From Pleomorphomonas koreensis DSM 23070 (GTDB taxonomy: Bacteria; Pseudomonadota; Alphaproteobacteria; Rhizobiales; Pleomorphomonadaceae), in the NCBI RefSeq assembly GCF_000425185.1, contig NZ_AULH01000021.1:1-63728 (forward strand): a DNA stretch of 63,728 nucleotides, in the 5' to 3' direction. A program made the translations under genes and the position numbers. This document shows, one piece after another, positions 57,396 through 63,728 of this stretch; the stretch's first letter is position 1; every line of letters begins with the position of its first letter. Below the pieces are notes generated by a model. It was not told where the DNA came from and searched no databases. It saw nothing but the letters and a program-made list of their open reading frames with translations.

Positions 57396-58793
57396 TTGTC
57401 TTCTTCCCGTCAGATCCGGGGGCCTAGCCTTGTCGCCGTCCTCGCCGTGGTGCTCGCCGCCGATATGCTCGACCTCATCGACGGCACGCTCACCAGTATC
57501 GCCGCGCCATCGATCGCCCGCGACCTCGGCGGCGGCGAGGCCTTCATCAGCTGGCTCGGCACCGCCTATGCGTTGGCGCTCGGTGTATTCCTAGTGCTGG
57601 GCGGCCGGCTCGGCGACCGCTACGGACAGCGCCGGCTGTTCCTGACGGGCATCGCCGGCTTCACTCTGGCCTCGCTCGCCTGCGGCCTTTCGACCGGCCC
57701 GGTGCCGCTGATCGCATCCCGCTTCGTACAGGGCGCCTTCGGGGCGCTGCTGATCCCGCAGGGCATGGCCATCCTGACCACCACCTTCCCGCGCGAGCAG
57801 TTGGGCATGGCCTTCAGCGCCTTCGGGCCGGTGCTCGGTCTTTCGGCCATCGCCGGGCCGATCGTCGGCGGCCTGATCATCGATGCCGATATCGCCGGCC
57901 TCGGCTGGCGGCCGATGTTCCTGATCAACATCGTCCTCGGCGGCCTCGGCTTCGTCGCCGCGCTGAAGGTGCTGCCGGAAACGCCCGCCCGGCCGGCGGT
58001 CCGCCTCGACGGCCCCGGCGCGGTGCTGCTCGGCCTGGCCATGCTGGCGGCGATCTACGGCCTGATCGACGGCGCCAGCTCGGGATGGACCGAAGCGGCC
58101 GGTCTGTCGATCGGCGCGGCGCTGGTGCTGTTTTCCGCCTTCGGCTGGCGGCAGGCGACGGCGGCCGATCCGCTGATCCTGCCGTCGCTGTTCCGCAGCC
58201 GCGGCTTCGTCTCCGGCCTCGTCGTCGGCTTCGTCTTCTTCGCGGCGGTGAACGGCCTCGTCTTCATCGTGTCGCTGTTCCTGCAAGGCACGCTCGGCGC
58301 GTCGCCCTCGGCAGCGGCGCTGCGCATGGTGCCGATGACCCTCGGCATCATCGTCGCCTCGGCGGCCGGCATGGCGCTGATCCCGCGCCTCGGCCGCCAA
58401 CTGGTCACCGCCGGGCTGGTCGTCACGCTTGTCGGGGCGGCGCTGCTGGCGCTAGCTCTCCAGGACGGCAGCGGCACGTTCGGCCTCTCGGCAGCGCTGT
58501 TCGTGCTGGGGCTCGGCATGGGCAGCTGCTTCGGCACCATCTACGACATCGCGCTCGGCGACACCTCGCCGGATGAGGCCGGCAGCGCCAGCGGCTCGCT
58601 CAGCGCCATCCAGCAACTGGCGGCCAGCGCCGGCATGGCCACCATGAGTTCCGCCTTTCTGGCCGGACGGATCGCCTTCGGCGGCCCCGGCGCCCTGACA
58701 GCCTGCCTTGCGGCCATCGCCGGCCTTCTGGTGCTCAGCCTGCCGCTGGTGGCACTGATGCCGAAGGCAGCGCCGGCCGAAGCCATCCATTGA
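57396..58793 (+). CDS. MFS drug transporter, DHA2 family
   Basis: This transporter of about 465 residues has 12-14 hydrophobic segments and family motifs: DLIDGTLTSIAAPSIARDL (motif D1-like), LGGRLGDRYGQRRLFL (motif A) and GPIVGG (motif C). The TTG at 57396 is preferred because AAAGGA lies about seven bases upstream. An earlier frame from 57315 would give a leader with no sense. It is followed with almost no gap by the RND adaptor gene, an unusual joining of an MFS pump with an RND pair. Confidence 0.9.
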   Translation: MSSSRQIRGPSLVAVLAVVLAADMLDLIDGTLTSIAAPSIARDLGGGEAFISWLGTAYALALGVFLVLGGRLGDRYGQRRLFLTGIAGFTLASLACGLSTGPVPLIASRFVQGAFGALLIPQGMAILTTTFPREQLGMAFSAFGPVLGLSAIAGPIVGGLIIDADIAGLGWRPMFLINIVLGGLGFVAALKVLPETPARPAVRLDGPGAVLLGLAMLAAIYGLIDGASSGWTEAAGLSIGAALVLFSAFGWRQATAADPLILPSLFRSRGFVSGLVVGFVFFAAVNGLVFIVSLFLQGTLGASPSAAALRMVPMTLGIIVASAAGMALIPRLGRQLVTAGLVVTLVGAALLALALQDGSGTFGLSAALFVLGLGMGSCFGTIYDIALGDTSPDEAGSASGSLSAIQQLAASAGMATMSSAFLAGRIAFGGPGALTACLAAIAGLLVLSLPLVALMPKAAPAEAIH

Positions 58794-58804
58794 CGGAGAC
58801 CAAC

Positions 58805-59878
58805 ATGCAACTCCGAGCCGCCGCCCTGCTGGCGCTGATCGTTCCACTCGCCCTTGCCGCCAGCCACGACGCCGTGGCCGGCGAGCGGCCCATACTGACC
58901 GTGCGGCCGATCCACGCCGAGCAACAGAGCTGGACCGACACCATCCCGGCCGCCGGCTGGGTGGCCGCCTGGGGCGAAGCGTCGATCGCCACCGAAATCG
59001 GCGACTATCGCGTCGACGACCTCCTGGTCGACGTCGGCGACAGCGTGACCAAGGGGCAGGTGGTCGCCCGCCTCGCCGACGATCAGCTCAAGGCGGCCGT
59101 CGCCGCCGGCGTGGCGGCCGTGGACAGCGCCCACGCCGCCCTCGAACTGGCGCGGTCGGACGCACGGCGGGCGGAAATGCTCGGTTCGAGCGGCGGCCAG
59201 TCGAAACGCGAGCTGGAGGCGGCCGGCGTCAACGAGCGCATCGCCGCCGCCAACGCCACCGCGGCCGAGGCGGAGCTTTCGGCCCGCCGGCTGCGGCTCG
59301 ACAAGGCGACGCTGCGCGCTCCCGACGACGGCGTCGTCTCGGCGCGGCCCGCCGTGCTCGGCGCGGTGGTTCCGGCCGGCTCGGAACTCTATCGCCTCCT
59401 CCGCCGCAACCGGGTGGAGTGGCGGGCCGAGGTGCCGGCCGATGCCGCCGCCCGCATCGAGCGCGGCATGACGGCGACGCTGGTCGAAGGCGATCGCGGC
59501 ATGGCGATCGGCATGGTGCGCCTGGTGGCGCCGACGCTGAACGCCGGCTCAGGCCGGGCGACGGTCTATGTCGACCTGCCGGCCACCGGCGAGATCCGGC
59601 CCGGCTCCTATTTCGCCGGCGGCATCGAGACCGGCCGGCGCGACGTGCCGACCCTGCCGGACAGCGCGCTGCTGCTGAGAGACGGCGGCAGCTTCGTGTT
59701 CGCCGTGGCGCCGGACGGCACGGTGACGCGGCGCGCCGTCGTCACCGGCGCCCGGCGCGGCGGCCGCGTCGAGATCGTCTCCGGCCTCGATGCCGAAACG
59801 GCGGTGGCCGAGAGCGGCGTCGCCTTCCTGTTCGACGGCGCCGCCGTCACCATCGCCGCCACGGAGGTGACGCCATGA
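58805..59878 (+). CDS. RND efflux periplasmic adaptor
   Basis: This 357-residue membrane fusion protein has a signal peptide (about 1-28) and a lipoyl half GDYRVDDLLVDVGDSVTKGQVVARL. A short coiled coil (about 95-150), the second half LDKATLRAPDDGVVSARPAVLGAVV, and a beta-barrel/MP end follow. The ATG at 58805 follows GGAGACC; a TTG at 58790 is rejected. The stop overlaps the RND pump start. It bridges the pump to an outer-membrane channel that is not encoded here. Confidence 0.93.
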   Translation: MQLRAAALLALIVPLALAASHDAVAGERPILTVRPIHAEQQSWTDTIPAAGWVAAWGEASIATEIGDYRVDDLLVDVGDSVTKGQVVARLADDQLKAAVAAGVAAVDSAHAALELARSDARRAEMLGSSGGQSKRELEAAGVNERIAAANATAAEAELSARRLRLDKATLRAPDDGVVSARPAVLGAVVPAGSELYRLLRRNRVEWRAEVPADAAARIERGMTATLVEGDRGMAIGMVRLVAPTLNAGSGRATVYVDLPATGEIRPGSYFAGGIETGRRDVPTLPDSALLLRDGGSFVFAVAPDGTVTRRAVVTGARRGGRVEIVSGLDAETAVAESGVAFLFDGAAVTIAATEVTP

Positions 59879-62800
59879 ATGTCTCCGCCTGGGCCGTCCG
59901 CAATCCGGTGCCGGTCGTCCTGATGTTCGTGCTGCTGCTCACCGGCGGCCTGATCTCCTTCTCGCGGCTCGCCGTGCAGAGCTTCCCCGACCTCGACCTG
60001 CCGCTGGTGTTCATCGACTGCCGGCTGGACGGCGCGGCGCCCGACCAGCTCGAAACCGACGCGGTGCGCAAGATCGAGGACAAGGTGGCGACGCTTGGCA
60101 AGCTCAACCACATCACCACCCGCATCGACGACGGCCGCGCCTCTGTTATCGTCGAGTTCCCGATCGACAAGGACCCGCAGGCGGCGCTCGAAGAGGTCCG
60201 CAACGCCGTCGACGGCGTCCGGGCCGATCTGCCCGCCGACATGGAGACGCCGGGCGTCTCCCGCCAGACCGTGCAGGACACGCCGCTGATGGTCTTCACC
60301 GCGGCCTCCGACCGGCTCGACGAGGCGACGCTCAGCTGGTTTGTCGACAACGACCTTGCCCGCGCCCTGCGCTCGGTGCCGGGCGTCGGCGACATCGCCC
60401 GCCTCGGCGGCGTCGACCGCGAGGTGGCGGTCACCGTCGATCCGACGCGGCTCGCCGCCTTCGGCCTGACGATCGGCGAGGTGGCCGACCGGTTGCGCGC
60501 CGCGCAGATCGACGCCTCCGGCGGCCGCGTCGAGACGACGATGAGCCGCAGCACCATCCGCCTCACCGCCGCCGCCAACGGCGTGGACGCCCTCCGCGCC
60601 CTGCCTCTGCCGCTCCTCGGCGGCGCCTCGGTGCCGCTCGGCGAGGTCGCCACGGTGGAGGATGCGCACGCCGACCGCACCAGCCTCGCCTATCAGGGCG
60701 TCGAGAGGGTGATCGCCGTCGAGATCAAGCGTTCCAACGGCTATTCCGACATCGACGTCGCCGAAGGCACCCGTGCCGCCGTCGCCCGCCTCGCCGCCGA
60801 CCACCCGGAGGTGCGGCTCGCCGAGGCGACGACCACCGTCGACGCCACGCTCAACGACTACCATGCCTCCATGCACATGCTCTACGAAGGCATCGGGCTG
60901 GCGGTGCTGGTGGTCTGGGCCTTCCTCGGCTCGCTTCGCGCCACGCTGGTCGCGGCGGCGGCGCTGCCGCTGGCACTGATCCCGGCCTTCATGGCGATGG
61001 AATGGTTCGGCTTCAGCCTCAATTCGGTGTCGCTGCTCGCCCTGTCGCTGGTGATCGGCGTGCTGGTCGACGACGCCATCGTCGAGGTCGAGAACATCGA
61101 GCGGCATCTCAGGAACGGCGGCACGCCGCGCGAGGCGACCATCGCCGCGACGCAGGAGATCGGCCTCGCCGTGGTCGCCACCACGTTGACGCTGGTCGCC
61201 GTGTTCCTGCCCACCGCCTTCATCGGCGACGTGCCCGGCCTGATCTTCCGCCAGTTCGGCATCACCGCCTCGGCGGCGGTGCTGGCCTCGCTGCTGGTCG
61301 CCCGCCTCCTGACGCCGATGATGGCCGCCAAGCTCTTGAAGCCGAAGGCCGATCAGGCGCCGGTCGCCGATGGTCCGATCATGCGCGCCTACCTGCGGCT
61401 GGTCCGCCTTTGTCTCGGCCATCGCGCGGCGACGCTGGTCGCCGCTGCGATGTTCGTGGCGGCTTCCTTCGCGCTGGTACCGCTTCTCGACACCGCCTTC
61501 GTGCCGCCGTCCGACATCGCCCAGACCACCGTTCAGATCACCTTGCAGCCGGGCAGCAGCCTCGCCGCCACCGACGCGACGGCACGCCAGGCGGCGAAGC
61601 TGATCGGCGCCGTGCCCGACGTCCGCTCGGTGCTGACGCGGGTCGGCACCGGCGCGGTGGCCGGCGCCGGGCCGGATGCGGTGGCGAATGCCGACGTGAC
61701 CAGCGCCCTGTTCACCGTCGATCTGACGCCCTACGGGAAACGTCCGCGCTCGCAGCAGATGATCGAGCAGGACATCCGCGACGCCCTGGCCGTCCTGCCG
61801 GGCGTGCGCGTCGCCGTCGGCGGCAGCGCCGACGGCGTCAAGCTCGACGTGGTGCTGGCCGGCAACGACGCGGTGGCGCTCGGCCGCGCCGCCGGAGCCA
61901 TCGAAAGCGGCATGAGGACGATACCGGGCCTCGGGGCGGTGACCTCGACGGCGGCGCTGGAGGCGCCGGAAGTCGCCGTGGCGCCGGATCTCGCCCGTGC
62001 CGGCGCCCTCGGCGTGACACCGGCCGCCATCGCCGCCGCCGTCCGCATCGCCTCGGCCGGCGACTATGCCGCCAACCTGCCCAAGCTCAACCTCGGCGAG
62101 CGGCAATTGCCGATCCGCATGCGTCTGCCCGCCAGCACAGCCAGCGCCCCGGAGGCTCTCGCCAGCCTCAGGGTCGGCGGCAAGGACGGCAGCGTCGCGC
62201 TCGGCGCCGTCGCCGACATCGCCATGCGCACCGGACCGACGGCGATCACCCGTCTCGACCGCGAGCGCAACGTCATCATCAGCGCCGAACTCAACGGCCG
62301 CAACATCGGCGCGGTGACCGAAGAGGTGACGGCGCTGCCGGCGGCGCGCGACCTGCCGGCCGGCGTGCGGCTCGTCGACCAGGGCGAGGTGGAGCGGATG
62401 GACGGCATGTTCTCCGGCTTCCTGTTCGCCTTCGTGGTCGGGGTCCTCTGCATCTACGGCGTGCTGGTGCTGCTGTTCCGCGACTTCCTGCAGCCGTTCA
62501 CCATCCTGACCGCCATTCCGCTGTCGCTCGGCGGCGCGCTGCTGCCGCTGGTGGTCACCGGCACCAGCTTCTCGATAGCGACGGCGATCGGCATGCTGAT
62601 GCTGGTCGGCATCGTCACCAAGAACTCCATCCTGATCGTCGAATATGCCGTCGCCGCGCGGCTGGCCGGACAAAGCCGGCTGGATGCGCTGATCGACGCC
62701 TGCCACAAGCGGGCGCGGCCGGTGGTGATGACAACGCTGGCCATGATCGGCGGCATGGCGCCGGTGGTGCTCGGCCTGTCGGGCGGCGACCCGAGCTTCC

Positions 62801-62976
62801 GCCGGCCGATGGGCCTGACGGTGATCGGCGGCCTCGCGCTATCGACGCTGCTCAGTCTCATCGTCGTGCCGGCGGTCTACAGCGTCGTCGACGGACTGTC
62901 GCGGCGGCTGAAGAGGGAAGAGGGGACGCAGGCGACACCGAGCATGGTGCCCGAAGCAGCGGAGGTTTCCATATAG
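59875..62976 (+). CDS. RND efflux pump (HAE1/AcrB-like)
   Basis: This 1033-residue inner-membrane pump has a first helix after WAVRNPVPVVLMFVLLLTGG, two large periplasmic loops and two blocks of helices. Family marks are LSLVIGVLVDDAIVEVENIERHL, with the Asp pair of helix 4 that carries protons, and GIVTKNSILIVEYA with the helix-10 Lys. Full length. The ATG at 59875 overlaps the adaptor stop; an open frame starting earlier is a shadow of the adaptor gene. Likely exports drugs, dyes or envelope-active compounds. Confidence 0.96.
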   Translation: MNVSAWAVRNPVPVVLMFVLLLTGGLISFSRLAVQSFPDLDLPLVFIDCRLDGAAPDQLETDAVRKIEDKVATLGKLNHITTRIDDGRASVIVEFPIDKDPQAALEEVRNAVDGVRADLPADMETPGVSRQTVQDTPLMVFTAASDRLDEATLSWFVDNDLARALRSVPGVGDIARLGGVDREVAVTVDPTRLAAFGLTIGEVADRLRAAQIDASGGRVETTMSRSTIRLTAAANGVDALRALPLPLLGGASVPLGEVATVEDAHADRTSLAYQGVERVIAVEIKRSNGYSDIDVAEGTRAAVARLAADHPEVRLAEATTTVDATLNDYHASMHMLYEGIGLAVLVVWAFLGSLRATLVAAAALPLALIPAFMAMEWFGFSLNSVSLLALSLVIGVLVDDAIVEVENIERHLRNGGTPREATIAATQEIGLAVVATTLTLVAVFLPTAFIGDVPGLIFRQFGITASAAVLASLLVARLLTPMMAAKLLKPKADQAPVADGPIMRAYLRLVRLCLGHRAATLVAAAMFVAASFALVPLLDTAFVPPSDIAQTTVQITLQPGSSLAATDATARQAAKLIGAVPDVRSVLTRVGTGAVAGAGPDAVANADVTSALFTVDLTPYGKRPRSQQMIEQDIRDALAVLPGVRVAVGGSADGVKLDVVLAGNDAVALGRAAGAIESGMRTIPGLGAVTSTAALEAPEVAVAPDLARAGALGVTPAAIAAAVRIASAGDYAANLPKLNLGERQLPIRMRLPASTASAPEALASLRVGGKDGSVALGAVADIAMRTGPTAITRLDRERNVIISAELNGRNIGAVTEEVTALPAARDLPAGVRLVDQGEVERMDGMFSGFLFAFVVGVLCIYGVLVLLFRDFLQPFTILTAIPLSLGGALLPLVVTGTSFSIATAIGMLMLVGIVTKNSILIVEYAVAARLAGQSRLDALIDACHKRARPVVMTTLAMIGGMAPVVLGLSGGDPSFRRPMGLTVIGGLALSTLLSLIVVPAVYSVVDGLSRRLKREEGTQATPSMVPEAAEVSI

Positions 62977-62981
62977 AGAAA

Positions 62982-62998
62982 CTGAAAGTTGCTTTCAG
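62982..62998. promoter_or_regulatory. Palindrome between the RND and DUF3563 genes
   Basis: CTGAAAGTTGCTTTCAG is a perfect seven-base inverted repeat around three bases, six bases after the RND stop. No T-run follows, so it is more likely an operator for the small gene downstream than a terminator. A -10-like TATATT lies near 63031-63036. Confidence 0.45.
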
Positions 62999-63101
62999 AA
63001 GTTGCGATTAGGCGGCGGCGGGTGCCGGGCCTATATTGAGGGCGTCAAGAGAGATGAGAGAAACGGGCCGGAAGCCTCCGGTCCAGGAAAGGAAGACCGA
63101 G

Positions 63102-63257
63102 ATGTTCGCCACCCTCAAGCGCACCGCCAAGCTCCTCCGCGGTCCCACCCCTGCCGAGCGCGATCTGGCCTATCTCAACGAAGCCGGCGACCGCTACGAC
63201 CTCGAAGCCCGCGAGCGCAACCTCAGCCGCCGCGCCAACCGGGCCTTCGATCTCTGA
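63102..63257 (+). CDS. DUF3563 small protein
   Basis: This 51-residue protein, MFATLKRTAKLLRGPTPAERDLAYL followed by a charged helix ending in RRANRAFDL, fits the DUF3563 family of short proteobacterial proteins (start MFATLK, then PTPxERxxAYLNEAxxRxDLExRER). The ATG at 63102 follows AAAGGAAG. There is no signal or membrane helix. Function is unknown. It has its own promoter region and is probably monocistronic. Confidence 0.85.
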   Translation: MFATLKRTAKLLRGPTPAERDLAYLNEAGDRYDLEARERNLSRRANRAFDL

Positions 63258-63302
63258 GGATCGGACCGCGGCGCACGCCACCGCAGGATGCAGACGACGT
63301 CG

Positions 63303-63332
63303 AGCGCTCGAAACCTGTCCGGTTCGGGCGCT
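63303..63332 (+). terminator. Possible terminator after the DUF3563 gene
   Basis: AGCGCTCGAAACC and GGTTCGGGCGCT form an imperfect stem about 45 bases after the DUF3563 stop, followed by TTGTCGTTT. One wobble pair and one bulge make it a weak candidate. Confidence 0.4.
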
Positions 63333-63406
63333 TTGTCGTTTCCGGACGGCGGGAACTGAACGCGTGGCCGGGGCGTTGCAGCGTTGTTTGCAAGACAGGA
63401 AGCCGC

Positions 63407-63728
63407 ATGTCCACCTCCCGCTTCACCCGCCGCTATCTCGACGAACTGCTGCCGCTCTGGCTCGACCATGCCTTCGACCGGGAGGCCGGCCAGTTCATGG
63501 AGGGGCTGGAGATCGGCGGCGGGCCGCAGCTGTCGGGCATCGTCCGCACCCGCACGGCGGCGCGGCAGATCTACACCTTCGCCCATGCCGCCCATCTCGA
63601 TCTCGCGCCGGCCGGCGCACTCGCCACGGCGGAGGCCGCCTTCGATCATCTCGACGCCGTCGCCTGGGCGGCGGACGGCCGGCCGGGCTACGCCCGCGCC
63701 TTCGATCGGCGGACGCGGGCGGTCACCG
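63407..63728 (+). CDS. AGE-family sugar epimerase/isomerase (3' end cut by window)
   Basis: The first 107 residues of an N-acylglucosamine 2-epimerase-like protein are visible. They show the (alpha/alpha)6-barrel start YLDELLPLWLDHAFDREAGQF, and VRTRTAARQIYTFAHAAHLDL with the conserved Arg and aromatic residues. Members include mannose isomerase and cellobiose or N-acetylglucosamine epimerases; the fragment cannot separate them. The ATG at 63407 follows ACAGGAAG. Confidence 0.88.
   Translation, partial: MSTSRFTRRYLDELLPLWLDHAFDREAGQFMEGLEIGGGPQLSGIVRTRTAARQIYTFAHAAHLDLAPAGALATAEAAFDHLDAVAWAADGRPGYARAFDRRTRAVT

Noticed and set aside
59608-62706. 1032-codon minus-strand open frame opposite the RND pump
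   Set aside because: Composed of Arg/His/Gln/Gly runs and mirrors a clear AcrB-like gene. Its length is a GC effect.

Overview
The window is high-GC DNA from an alphaproteobacterium, most likely of the order Hyphomicrobiales (Rhizobiales). The codon use, the rhizobial-type biuret hydrolase operon, the intergenic palindromes next to aspT, the DUF3563 small protein and the LigD layout all point there. I cannot name the genus. No rRNA, tRNA, CRISPR array or intact insertion sequence was seen. It reads as an accessory, metabolism-rich chromosomal or chromid region with several degraded genes.

Layout. 1-957: 3' part of a LacI regulator. 1225-1441: HipA relic. 1537-10863 (minus): a nitrogen-scavenging operon with allophanate hydrolase, cupin, two cysteine amidohydrolases (one very like biuret hydrolase BiuH), formamidase and a complete BMP-type ABC importer, facing a GntR/FCD regulator (11182-11871). 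12015-12956 (minus): AraC regulator broken by one in-frame amber codon, divergent from a three-gene sugar operon (aldolase-like, fucose-isomerase-like, FGGY kinase; 13262-17336). 17705-20442: CLC chloride channel and an AEC transporter, convergent. 20754-24894: methyltransferase, OxyR-like regulator, persulfide-dioxygenase-like enzyme, peroxiredoxin and TauE/SafE exporter, a probable sulfur/peroxide defence unit. 24917-31301: fructose PTS (fruR divergent from fruB-fruK-fruA) with a clear FruR operator and a second site inside fruB. 31302-32217: terminator and pirin-like relic. 32218-37820: aspartate:alanine antiporter, aspartate 4-decarboxylase and oleate hydratase, with rhizobial palindromic repeats between the first two. 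38076-46153: divergent two-component system, an AfuABC/FbpABC-type ABC importer and a PP2C-like phosphatase. 46302-48827: LigD without Ku nearby, followed by an alpha/beta-hydrolase relic. 49548-53010: TetR, MFS pump and HlyD adaptor (EmrAB-like). 53069-55069 (minus): double-receiver regulator and HD-GYP protein. 55679-55807: IS630-type transposase relic. 55897-62976: MarR and TetR regulators with clean palindromic operators, an MFS pump, and an RND adaptor and pump. 63102-63257: DUF3563 small protein. 63407-end: start of an AGE-family sugar epimerase.

The genes group into small self-contained modules, each with its own divergent or leading regulator. Themes are use of unusual nitrogen compounds and sugars, redox/sulfur defence, amino-acid-driven energy or pH homeostasis, and drug efflux. 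The least explained modules are the aldolase-isomerase-kinase operon, the two-hydrolase/formamidase/ABC operon and the ABC-PP2C-two-component set. Functions come from recognised motifs and remembered family sequences; no database search was run.
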